From NCBI GenBank assembly GCA_905233565.1, contig CAJOCL010000004.1:62001-126000 (forward strand): 64,000 bases of DNA. The letters are read 5' to 3'. Positions within the stretch are counted from its first letter, which is position 1. Each line of letters begins with the position of its first letter. This DNA comes from an uncultured Synergistales bacterium (GTDB lineage: Bacteria; Synergistota; Synergistia; Synergistales; Aminobacteriaceae). The notes beneath the pieces were generated by a model that saw only the letters and a program-made list of their open reading frames with translations, had not been told where the DNA came from and did not search any database. The translations under genes and the position numbers were made by a program. Below, in pieces: positions 37,653 to 47,050 of this stretch.

Positions 37653-39207
37653 ATGACACTTGACTCCGTAAGAACAGGAACTTTAATAGAGAATAAATAC
37701 CTTGAATATTTTTTCTCTGCACTTATAACAGGCGGAAGTTTTTCAATAGCTTACATAGTTGACAGAATAATGATAGGGAATCTATTAAGTACAAAAGCTC
37801 TTGCCGCAGCAACTTTAACGACACCTGTTATTTATGTAGTAAATATTATATTCGGTTTTTTCATTTATGGCGGTAACACAGTTGCTATGACATACAAAGG
37901 GAGGTGCGATGGAAAAACTGCGGATAAATGCTTCACAATATCAATAATTTTAGGCTCGTTAATAATGCTGTTGTTTGGAATTATCGGTTTTTTATATCGT
38001 GATTTTCTTACAGGGAGTGATGGGATATGGGATCATGAGTGCCGCATGGGCAACAAATATAGGATATTTTGCCGGACTGCTGCTCTTAATTCCTTATTTT
38101 TGCTCTGAAAATCGAAGTTTACATTTCACAGCGATTTCTTTACGGGATATAAAACTTATCCTTGAAGCATGTAGCAGAGGAATGGCTACAGCACTTTCAC
38201 ATATGACGGGTTTCATAAGAACAATAGCTATGAATACTATTATACTTGCAGCAGCCGGTACTGTAGGAATGCAAATTTTAGCGGTTTGTATGTCGGGATA
38301 TAATCTTGCATATATTTTCTACACAGGAACGAGCCAAACGATGCTTCCGATAGGCGGAGCTTTATATGGTGAGAAGGACTACAACGGACTTCGTACTCTC
38401 ATGATAACAAGAATAAAAATTGCTCTTGGAATTTGCAGTGTTATCTTTATTCTGTTTGAGATATTTCCCGAACAAATCGCAGGAATTTTTGGGCTTCATA
38501 ATCCTTCCGTTATGCCATTATTGAACATAGTGTTCAGGTTATTTGCCCTAAGTGTACCGGCAGGCGGTCTTGCTTATGTAGTGAGGGCATATTATCAGGC
38601 AACCGGTTATCAAAATACTGCGTCCGTTTTAGCTTTGCTTGAAGGCGTAATATTTTTTGTGCCGATTCTGTATCTCCTCGCAAAAATCAATTTCGGTGCT
38701 GTTTGGCTGTCTTTTGTTTTTGCTCCGATGCTTTCAGTGTGCGTAATTTTGATTTATATGCAGTACAAAGCTAAAAAAGAGGGCAAGAATAATTTTCTGA
38801 TGCTTGGACATGAAAAAGAAGCTAAGGTTATAGATTTTTCTGTGGAAAATAAGATAGAGAAAGCTATAGAAGCCTCAGAAAAAATTCGTAAAATTTGCAT
38901 ACAAAACAACATTTCAAGCCGTTCTGCAAATATATTATCACTTGCTACAGAGGAACTATGCACAAACACAGCTAAATTTGCTTACGGTAAAAAGTCCAAG
39001 TTTATTGACATCTTTCTTAAGGTTTATGCTGACGAGATAATTTTGAAAGTACGAGATAACGGTGCAGTATTTAATCCCACTGAATATATTAATGAGAGCG
39101 GTCAGGAAATTTCCGGGTTAAAGACTCTGAATAGCTTACCTGTAAAGATTATTTATAATCGTGTAATAGGTTTTAACACGACGATAATAATTTTACAATG
39201 TAAGTAA
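37653..39207 (+). pseudogene. MATE-family transporter fused to a C-terminal RsbW/SpoIIAB-like HATPase domain, split by an internal deletion/frameshift (ORFs 37650..38108 and 37975..39207)
   Basis: Frame 1 gives about TM1-3 (FSIAYIVDRIMIGNLLSTKALAAATLTTPV...DFLTGSD); another frame resumes GVMGYGIMSAAWATNIGYFAGLL...; C-terminus ANILSLATEELCTNTAKFAYG, LKVRDNGAVFNPTEY (N box and DxG box). Confidence 0.75.
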
Positions 39208-39338
39208 AAAATAAAAGAGCCTCTGAAAAACGGAGACCTTTTTGTTAATTTTTTATTTTACTCTTCGTGATATTCTACTGGTATAATTTTCATTTGAGTT
39301 AGAGAATTAACAAGAACATAAAGGAGCTTGATTTATTT

Positions 39339-39908
39339 ATGAAAAAAATATTTTGCGCGTTAATTCTTGTTTTGTGCGTTGTAACTCCTTCATTTCCCGC
39401 AAGCCGTCAGGAAATGAAGCGCATGAGTACATTCCTCAGCAACTTCACTGAGCTTGGAATGTATAACTTCAATGTCGACACCGTCCCTTCAGGCGAGCTT
39501 GTCAGGTTCGGGATATGGCACAACTACATAAACAACAACAAATCCAGAATCGAAGAATGCCCCAGAGGACGGAACTGTCAATACGGTTACAGCGTAATCA
39601 ACAAGAAATATGTTGCTGAATCGGTCAAAAAATATTTTGACATTGATCTTGAACATGAAAGCATTGAAAACGGCCATTATGACGGCAGATATTATCACTT
39701 CATGCCCGCAGACGGCGAAATACCGTATTATGCGGATGTTCAGGAAGTTTCAAGTAACAGCGGAATAATAACGATGCGCGGAGAACTGTACTCATCTGAA
39801 GACGAGGACGACAGGCCCGCAACATTTACGGCACGTGCAAAGCCATACAGATTTAACGGCAAAGACACGTGGTCAATACTTACACTTATAACAAAATGGA
39901 GGGAATAA
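39339..39908 (+). CDS. Exported hypothetical protein
   Basis: Signal peptide MKKIFCALILVLCVVTPSFPA, soluble remainder. Confidence 0.6.
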   Translation: MKKIFCALILVLCVVTPSFPASRQEMKRMSTFLSNFTELGMYNFNVDTVPSGELVRFGIWHNYINNNKSRIEECPRGRNCQYGYSVINKKYVAESVKKYFDIDLEHESIENGHYDGRYYHFMPADGEIPYYADVQEVSSNSGIITMRGELYSSEDEDDRPATFTARAKPYRFNGKDTWSILTLITKWRE

Positions 39909-39913
39909 AAATC

Positions 39914-40258
39914 ATGAAGCGTTTATTTGCAGCATTAACATTAATATTCATTCTAGCAGTTCCGGCATTTTCTCTCAGTGATGCTGAATATCTGAAAATG
40001 AAGAGGGGCAATGCTGATTTTGCGAGAGCCGACAGACAATTAACACGTGTCTGGAACCGTCTCAGGGACGAAATGCCCGGCCGTGCTTTCAGGATTTTGC
40101 GCGAGGAGCAGCGCGAATGGATTGACGGCTGGCGCGACGAAGATGCAAGAATGTACATGGAACGCGGTTATTCACGCGTTGAAGCCTACACTATGGCAAC
40201 ATATGACCGTGCGGATTATCTCCCGAAGAGGGCACGGGCAATCATGAGAGGCGAATAA
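39914..40258 (+). CDS. LprI-like (DUF1311-type) exported protein
   Basis: Signal peptide; DAEYLKMKRGNADFARADRQLTRVWNRLRDEMP...LREEQREWIDGWRDEDA; start trimmed to ATG 39914. Confidence 0.65.
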   Translation: MKRLFAALTLIFILAVPAFSLSDAEYLKMKRGNADFARADRQLTRVWNRLRDEMPGRAFRILREEQREWIDGWRDEDARMYMERGYSRVEAYTMATYDRADYLPKRARAIMRGE

Positions 40259-40281
40259 ATCACAAGCGGAGCGGGGATACA

Positions 40282-41034
40282 TTGAGGCTTAATATTGCTG
40301 TTGTCGAAGATGATTCGGCAGAAAGCATGAGGCTTATTGCGTTTATACGTAACTGGTTCGGCATTCATGATTCAAATGAACTGGGCACGCTTAAATCTTA
40401 CCCGAACGGAATTGAAACCGTAAAGGATTTCAGGCCGGGCAGTTTTCATATTGTCTTCATGGATATCATTATGGAAGGGCTGAACGGTATAGAGACGGCA
40501 AGGCTTCTGCGACAGTTGGATTCAAGGCTGCTGATTGTTTTCACGACAACTTCAAGGGATTACGCTTTCGATACTTTCCCCCTCCACCCTTTCGATTACC
40601 TTGTAAAACCCTATAACCAGAAAGATATTAACTCTCTTTTCGATGAGATTATACGTTTCCTTTCGGCTGATGAGGCTGTAATAACGTTAAAGGTAAGACA
40701 TTCAGAACAGAAGCTGAGATTAAGCAGTATAAGTTCAGTAGTTTCTGACGATCACAATGTAAATATTTTCACGGATGACGGCAAATGTATAACTGTTCCG
40801 ATGAAATTTTCCGATGCTGAAAAACTTTTCGCCTGCGATTCACGTTTCATACAGTGCAACAGGGGAATAATAATAAATATGTCCCGTGTTTCGGCCGTAA
40901 AGCTGGGGTCTTTTGTCATGAAAGAAGGCCATGTTTACCCCATGAGGGTACGCAGCCGGACGAAATTAGAAGAAATCTTCTCACAGTATCTCATATCTCA
41001 AATGAGGAACTTGGGGGGAGGGATTAAGTTTTGA
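40282..41034 (+). CDS. LytTR-family response regulator
   Basis: IAVVEDDSAESMRLIAFIRNW, HIVFMDIIMEGLNGIETARLLR, C-terminal LytTR (FIQCNRGIIINMSRV). Confidence 0.92.
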   Translation: MRLNIAVVEDDSAESMRLIAFIRNWFGIHDSNELGTLKSYPNGIETVKDFRPGSFHIVFMDIIMEGLNGIETARLLRQLDSRLLIVFTTTSRDYAFDTFPLHPFDYLVKPYNQKDINSLFDEIIRFLSADEAVITLKVRHSEQKLRLSSISSVVSDDHNVNIFTDDGKCITVPMKFSDAEKLFACDSRFIQCNRGIIINMSRVSAVKLGSFVMKEGHVYPMRVRSRTKLEEIFSQYLISQMRNLGGGIKF

Positions 41035-42398
41035 ATGTAAATATTCACATGGATGGCATTGACAACGCATATTTAACTCTGCGCTGTGTTCTTGATTTTG
41101 CAATACTGATACCCGGAGCAGTTTTTTCATTTCTTCCTTTTTGTACATATTTGAAAAATAAATCAAAGTTTTCATTATTTACGACTGCGATAACATTTTT
41201 ATTTCTTATAATTGCCGGAATATCAATCAGCAGAATATATTTTATTCTCCCAAGACTGATAATGATACCTTTGCTTTTAATTTTGTTCACGCTTTATATA
41301 TTTATTGTCGATGATTCGACAGGCCGCAAATTATTCTGTTTCTTTAATGCTTATATGCTCTGCGTTTTCTGCCGTTTGTATACGCTTTTCATTATGGCAC
41401 CTTACGAAACTGAGAATAAAATATGGCAGTCTTCAGGGCTTTTTACCGTTAAATCAGGCGTAGTCTGCTTAGCTCTCGCACTGATAACGGGATTTATATT
41501 TTTCAAAACTCTTTACGTTAAAATCCCGATGTTAATGAATCAGGAATATATTTCATCAGTCTGGGATTTCCTGTTTATTGCGCCGATGATGATGACGGTT
41601 CTAATGGGCTGGTCGATACCGATTCACCCGGATCTCGCAATGGCCGGGAGGCTTCGGCCTGCTGCGCTGATTTTCCTTGCGCTGATAATGCTTGTCATGC
41701 TGCTTCTTTATCATGTATTCTGGTGGACTGCCGACAAACTTACGGAAGGTGCGAAACTTCAGAATGAAAATATGCTCTTAATGATGGAGGGCAAAAGATA
41801 CCATGAACTGCGGGCATATATGGACGATACGCGGACGATAAGGCACGATTTCAGGCAGCATATTTTAGTAATAACTCAGCTTGCCGGTTCGGGACGTAAT
41901 GACGAACTCATGAAATATCTTGAACAGTTCACAGAAACATCATCAGGATATACGGGTTACTGCGCGAATGCTTATGTTGACGCGATTGCCTCATATTACA
42001 AGTCATTTGCTGAAGGCCAGAAGACGGAAATTGACTGGCATTTGAATCTTCCTTCAAAGCTGCCCATTAATGAAACTGAATACTGTGCGCTTCTTGGAAA
42101 TTTAGTTGAAAACGCATTGAACGCCGTCAAAAAAATTCCTGAAAGCCGCAGAAAGGTAAGAATAATATCGTCAATGATGTCTGACACTATGATCGGAATT
42201 TCAGCAGACAATCCGTTTGACGGGAAAAATTCAAAACTGAAATTCGGCAGGAACGGCCTTCCCGTTTCAATGAAAGAAAGACACGGAATAGGGCTTACAT
42301 CAATATACAGCACTGTAAAAAGATATAACGGATCAATGAAAATAAGAACTGAGAATAATATATTTTCTGTGGATATAATACTTCACTGCAATGATTAA
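41031..42398 (+). CDS. AgrC/GHKL-type sensor histidine kinase
   Basis: N-terminal multi-TM; YMDDTRTIRHDFRQHILVITQLA, LLGNLVENALNAV, RHGIGLTSIYSTVKRYNG; overlaps the response regulator by 4 nt. Confidence 0.92.
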   Translation: MNVNIHMDGIDNAYLTLRCVLDFAILIPGAVFSFLPFCTYLKNKSKFSLFTTAITFLFLIIAGISISRIYFILPRLIMIPLLLILFTLYIFIVDDSTGRKLFCFFNAYMLCVFCRLYTLFIMAPYETENKIWQSSGLFTVKSGVVCLALALITGFIFFKTLYVKIPMLMNQEYISSVWDFLFIAPMMMTVLMGWSIPIHPDLAMAGRLRPAALIFLALIMLVMLLLYHVFWWTADKLTEGAKLQNENMLLMMEGKRYHELRAYMDDTRTIRHDFRQHILVITQLAGSGRNDELMKYLEQFTETSSGYTGYCANAYVDAIASYYKSFAEGQKTEIDWHLNLPSKLPINETEYCALLGNLVENALNAVKKIPESRRKVRIISSMMSDTMIGISADNPFDGKNSKLKFGRNGLPVSMKERHGIGLTSIYSTVKRYNGSMKIRTENNIFSVDIILHCND

Positions 42399-42405
42399 AA
42401 AAAAA

Positions 42406-42483
42406 TGGTCGGGGCGAGAGGATTCGAACCTCCGGCCTCATGGACCCGAACCATGCGCGCTCGCCAGACTGCGCTACGCCCCG
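42406..42483 (-). tRNA. tRNA-Pro(CGG), CCA encoded
   Basis: Reverse complement CGGGGCGTAGCGCAGTCTGGCGAGCGCGCATGGTTCGGGTCCATGAGGCCGGAGGTTCGAATCCTCTCGCCCCGACCA. Confidence 0.95.
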
Positions 42484-42512
42484 TAAAACGTAAGCATTCT
42501 ACCACGCAAAAT

Positions 42513-45233
42513 TTAACCCGTCAAACGTGAACAGCCCGGACCCTTAATAATGCTTGTTCCCTCGCTTTTTCGTATGACATTAATCTGAGCCCTGATTCTG
42601 TCGCTTATGCCTGAAACGTGGGATATTATCCCTATCATTCGTCCTTCGCGCCTGACCTCGCCGAGTGCCTCAAGTGCCGAATTCAGTGCTTCATCGTCAA
42701 GAGTTCCGAATCCTTCATCAAGGAACAAAGAATCAACACGTGCTTTGCTGCCTGAAATCTGCGAAAGTCCGAGAGCAAGTGCAAGGCTGATTATGAATCT
42801 TTCACCGCCTGAAAGATTATCAGTCGGGCGGATTTCACCGGCCTGTTCGCTGTCTATTACGCTGAGATCCAGATTATCCCCGTCATTTGATGGCGCAATG
42901 AGCGTATATCTGTTATTCATTTTTTTGAGCTGATTATTCGCAAGCTCTATCATCATCCGAAGGGTTATGCGCTGTGCAAATTTCCTGTATTTGTTACCGT
43001 TTTTCTGTCCTAATCTTTTATCAAATTCAGACCATTTTGTATATATTTCCTGTTGAGTATTATATTTTTCGTTGAGTTCATCAATTTCTTTCTGAAGGCT
43101 CTTTCTGTCCTCAAGTGCCTTTTTGAGCAAGATTTCTTGTCTGTTCAGCTCTTTTAGTTTATCTTCGAGCGTCTTAAATTCCGGTTCAAGTTTATCGAGC
43201 GTTTCTGATGTTAACGATTTTTCTTTTTCGTCATTGAGGCGTTTTAAGCATTCAGATTTTACGGCCTGAAGTCTGTTCATTTCGTCATCATAGCTTTTAG
43301 CTTTTTTCTGAAGTTCCGAAAGCTCTTCAGGTTTGATTGAAGCTGCAATGAAATCATCTTCATTTCTGAAATTTTTTGCTTTCAGGGATTCCGCAAAGTT
43401 CCTTTCAGTTTCTTCAAGCTCTTTGCTTAGAATATTAAAGTTTGATTTTTCTTCAGCCAGATTTTTTTTATTTGTTCCTGTACTGCTTTCAAGCGATATT
43501 GTCAGATCTTTCATGTCTTTTATTTTTTGACTTATTGAGTCTGCATGTGAATGCCACATGTTTATACGCGCCGTGATTTCGTTGCAGCTCTTTGCATTAT
43601 ATATTCCCAGAAGTTCGATTATTTCAGTTACGGCTGATTTTGCTTCCAGTGTTTTTTCCGCGTTCTCCTCAAAATCCTTTATGCACTGTTCCCATTTCGC
43701 CATACACTTTACTTTATTATTCTGAGCCTGTGAAAAATTTTCTTTTGCCGTATTTGAATTTTTGAGTGCAGTTCTTTCGCGGTTCTGACATTTTTTAAGC
43801 TCGTCATCAAACCTGAAAATATTTTCTGCAGTACTGTTTTCTGTTTCTTTGTGAAAAAGTAACGGGTGTTCACGTGATCCGCATATCGGGCAGGGTTCAC
43901 CGGGTTTTAGTTTTCTTTTTTCCTCCTCAAGAATTGCTGAAACTCTTACATTCATAAGCTCGCTTAATTTTTTTCTTGCCTCTTCATATTCAGCACTGAA
44001 AATTTTATCTTTGTCTTCAGCTGATTTCAGAAAGGCTTCTGCTTCGTGATATTCTTTTTCTGCATTTAATTTTTCGGCTTCAAGTTTTGGCTTTTTCCCT
44101 GCAATCTCTTTGAATGCCTCAACTTTTGTCATTGCCTTGCTATATATGCTCTCAGGTGTCTCGCCTTTGGGCAGCTTATTGGTCATGCCTGCAAGTTCAG
44201 CTTCAAGCGCGGGCAGTTTTTCGTTCTTTATTAGTGTAAGTTCTGATATTTCCTTCAAAATGTCCTGTTCAAGTTTTTCAATCTTCTCTGAAAGTGATTT
44301 GTGCGTTTTCCTTTTTTCTTTCAAGGAAGCGTATACGGCCTCTATCTCGTTTGCTCTCTGCCCTGCCTCAAGCCTCTTGCGTTCTGCCGTGAAATTATCA
44401 ATTATTTTCTGATGATTATTAATATCATTGTTGCTGCTGTCCAGCTTTTCTTTGATTTCCTGAATATCCCTGAGCCATTTTACTGCTGCCTGTATTCTGT
44501 CGTGTTCGGCCGTAAGATGTGAAATTTCCGAAGAAGTTTCAGACTGCTTTTGAATTATTTCATCCTCGCTTCCGAATTTGTCACCGGGCTTTTTGTTTTC
44601 AAGCTGTATCTTGATTTTTTCAAGTTCAATGCGTTCACGCTCTTTGCGCTCATATATTGCCGTTGAAATTTTCCCGTATATCTCCGTTCCCGTCAGCAGT
44701 TCGAGAATGTAAGATCTTTCACCTGCATTTGCTTTCAGGAATGCGTCGAAATCTCCCTGTGCCAGAAGTACGGCCTGTTTGAACTGTCCGAAATTCAGCC
44801 CCGTAATCTTTTCTACTTCCCTCAGTGTTGTTGTATGATTTTCAGTTATTACTTCACCTTTATTTTGTCCGGGCATATAACGCTCTAAATGGTGTGAAGC
44901 GTCCTCAAGTTTTCCGCCCGATCTTCTGCCTTTTCTGTTCTGTTCCCATTTGCACATGAAAGTACCTTCTTCAGTGCTGAATGTTACATGAGCGAAACAC
45001 GTCCCCGTACCTTTGGACATAATTTCATTTTCGCTTGAGTTCACCTTTGAAAGTCTGGGGGTCTTGCCGTAAAGTGCAAGGCATACCGCGTCAAAAATTG
45101 TAGTCTTTCCCGCACCTGTAGGGCCTGTTATTGCAAATATTCCTTCTGATGTATAAATATCATGGGTTAAATCTATCTCCCATTCTCCGCGCAGTGAGTT
45201 AAGATTTTTTAATCGTATGTTCAATATTTTCAT
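42513..45233 (-). CDS. sbcC: Nuclease SbcCD subunit C
   Basis: LNSLRGEWEIDL, ITGPTGAGKTTIFDAVCLALYG, zinc hook GEPCPICGSREHP, LSGGERFIISLALALGLS...FLDEGFGTLD. Confidence 0.95.
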   Translation of the reverse strand: MKILNIRLKNLNSLRGEWEIDLTHDIYTSEGIFAITGPTGAGKTTIFDAVCLALYGKTPRLSKVNSSENEIMSKGTGTCFAHVTFSTEEGTFMCKWEQNRKGRRSGGKLEDASHHLERYMPGQNKGEVITENHTTTLREVEKITGLNFGQFKQAVLLAQGDFDAFLKANAGERSYILELLTGTEIYGKISTAIYERKERERIELEKIKIQLENKKPGDKFGSEDEIIQKQSETSSEISHLTAEHDRIQAAVKWLRDIQEIKEKLDSSNNDINNHQKIIDNFTAERKRLEAGQRANEIEAVYASLKEKRKTHKSLSEKIEKLEQDILKEISELTLIKNEKLPALEAELAGMTNKLPKGETPESIYSKAMTKVEAFKEIAGKKPKLEAEKLNAEKEYHEAEAFLKSAEDKDKIFSAEYEEARKKLSELMNVRVSAILEEEKRKLKPGEPCPICGSREHPLLFHKETENSTAENIFRFDDELKKCQNRERTALKNSNTAKENFSQAQNNKVKCMAKWEQCIKDFEENAEKTLEAKSAVTEIIELLGIYNAKSCNEITARINMWHSHADSISQKIKDMKDLTISLESSTGTNKKNLAEEKSNFNILSKELEETERNFAESLKAKNFRNEDDFIAASIKPEELSELQKKAKSYDDEMNRLQAVKSECLKRLNDEKEKSLTSETLDKLEPEFKTLEDKLKELNRQEILLKKALEDRKSLQKEIDELNEKYNTQQEIYTKWSEFDKRLGQKNGNKYRKFAQRITLRMMIELANNQLKKMNNRYTLIAPSNDGDNLDLSVIDSEQAGEIRPTDNLSGGERFIISLALALGLSQISGSKARVDSLFLDEGFGTLDDEALNSALEALGEVRREGRMIGIISHVSGISDRIRAQINVIRKSEGTSIIKGPGCSRLTG

Positions 45234-45236
45234 GTT

Positions 45237-46481
45237 TCAGTAATCCAGCTCCATTTCCCTGAGAATTTCTTTGTACAAAGGGGTAAAAATTTCCTGAGTT
45301 TCTTTCGGTATTTCATTTTCCTTAAAGAATAATTCAAGCATTTCAAGAGGTTTTATATTTTCCAGAGTTGCCGGCAGGTTTTTTTCGGTATCATGTGCTG
45401 TTATTTCGTGAGCTGTTTCATTTCTTATGCTGAGAATTTCAACATTCTCATAATCATTATTTTCATAATCCTTCAAAATTTCGTTCAGCCTTTCCTGAAT
45501 ATCCCCTGCTATTTCGCTGCCCGTGTAAGTAACCTCAACCCACACGGATTTTTTTAATTCTGCTAAATTCCTGATTTTTCTCTCAATTTCGGCCATGTCT
45601 CCCGAAATTCTTGTCATAATTTGATATACAGGGACAGGGATTTCTTTTACTTCCTTAAAATTTTTCCCTTCAAATTCAACAATGCTGACTGATTTTTGAA
45701 CGCCCAATTCCCCGAACGTAAGCGCGATGGGCGATCCGCTGTAACGCATGTTCACCCTTCCTACGCTCTGCGGCGAATGGAGATGCCCGAGTGCAGTATA
45801 TGCAATATTTTCAGGGAAAATATCACTTCCTACTTTTATTGCAGTCCCCAAATAAAGAGAATGTTCTCCTTCGTCAGTCCTTGTTATTCCGGCCTCTAAA
45901 AAAAGATGTCCCATTGAAACTACAGGAACGTCATTAGTTTTCTGAAGTTCCGCAGCTTCCCTGAAGACTTCCTCATAATGGCTGATTATTCCTGCTTTAA
46001 TCCTGCTGTCTCTGTCGGCCTGTGTATCATCTTTTTTTGCCGTTATCAAATCGCGCTCATAAAGATACGGAACAGCACACACTATTAACTCAGTCTGTCC
46101 GTTTGAATCTTTAAGTTCAATAACTTCTCTTGATTTATCATCAGAAGCCTTGCCGACCACATGAATTTTGCACATTTTCATGATTTCTGACGGCGCGTCA
46201 ATGAATGAAGCTGAGTCGTGATTTCCTGATGTTATGACTATGTGGCGGCAGTATGATGATTTTGATACTTTTGCTAAAAATGAGTAATATAATTCCTGAG
46301 CCTGTGATGACGGTGTAGAGTTGTCGAATATGTCGCCTGAAACTATGAGGGCATCAATTTTTTCTGAATTGATAATTTCACTGAGCCATTCAAAAAACTG
46401 TTGGAACTCTTCAGCCCTGTCTCTTTCTTTAAGTTTCCGCCCTATGTGCCAGTCTGATGTATGAAGTATACGCTTTATCAT
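45237..46481 (-). CDS. sbcD: Nuclease SbcCD subunit D
   Basis: MIKRILHTSDWHIGRKLKERDR, DALIVSGDIFDNSTPSSQAQELYYSFL, VITSGNHDSASF; adjacent to sbcC. Confidence 0.95.
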   Translation of the reverse strand: MIKRILHTSDWHIGRKLKERDRAEEFQQFFEWLSEIINSEKIDALIVSGDIFDNSTPSSQAQELYYSFLAKVSKSSYCRHIVITSGNHDSASFIDAPSEIMKMCKIHVVGKASDDKSREVIELKDSNGQTELIVCAVPYLYERDLITAKKDDTQADRDSRIKAGIISHYEEVFREAAELQKTNDVPVVSMGHLFLEAGITRTDEGEHSLYLGTAIKVGSDIFPENIAYTALGHLHSPQSVGRVNMRYSGSPIALTFGELGVQKSVSIVEFEGKNFKEVKEIPVPVYQIMTRISGDMAEIERKIRNLAELKKSVWVEVTYTGSEIAGDIQERLNEILKDYENNDYENVEILSIRNETAHEITAHDTEKNLPATLENIKPLEMLELFFKENEIPKETQEIFTPLYKEILREMELDY

Positions 46482-46706
46482 AAATAATCTTTTCACCCTT
46501 TTTATATATGCAGTTTATATCAATATAAAACATCAGTAATTTTAGTGAATTATTTTACTTGATTTATTTATTAATGAATGTATAATTTACTCATCATTTT
46601 ATAGAAATTTTACTGAATAAATTAACGGTAGAAAGTGCTATATTTTACCCCGTTCATAAGTAGTTTATAAAAAATACATAAAAGCGAAGGGAATTGCTGA
46701 AGGATC

Positions 46707-46883
46707 ATGAAAAGGAACAGCTACGATCACGACAAGTATATGAAAGATAAAATGCTTTCATATGTAGACACAAAGGCTTCATCTGAGTCAACTTTCACAA
46801 ACGCGATGAAAGTCTACAGGCTTTTTGCTTATGTTGCAGGCGCTGTATGCACTGCAGCTTATGTTATTTCGCAGATGTTCTAG
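46707..46883 (+). CDS. 58-aa small membrane protein (absent from the ORF track)
   Basis: MKRNSYDHDKYMKDKMLSYVDTKASSESTFTNAMKVYRLFAYVAGAVCTAAYVISQMF; GAAGG upstream; C-terminal TM. Confidence 0.55.
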   Translation: MKRNSYDHDKYMKDKMLSYVDTKASSESTFTNAMKVYRLFAYVAGAVCTAAYVISQMF

Positions 46884-47050
46884 TTCTTGTCCTCCAAGCT
46901 TAAAACTAAATATCATCGTTCATTACACATTCTCGGCTTTGATGTCGGGAATGTTTAGTTTGAAAAAATATTACTCCTTGTATTTTTAGCGGTATTATAT
47001 AATTAGCATATTACAATGCGACAAGTATACAAAGGAGGATTTAGCTTTAA

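Noticed and set aside
42607-44522. Ser-rich forward ORFs opposite sbcC
   Set aside because: Shadow ORFs; Ser/Phe bias is the mirror of Glu/Lys-rich coiled-coil codons
46884-47050. Possible SAM riboswitch upstream of metN
   Set aside because: A nested AAACTAAA...TTTAGTTT pairing exists but no SAM-I/II consensus was found
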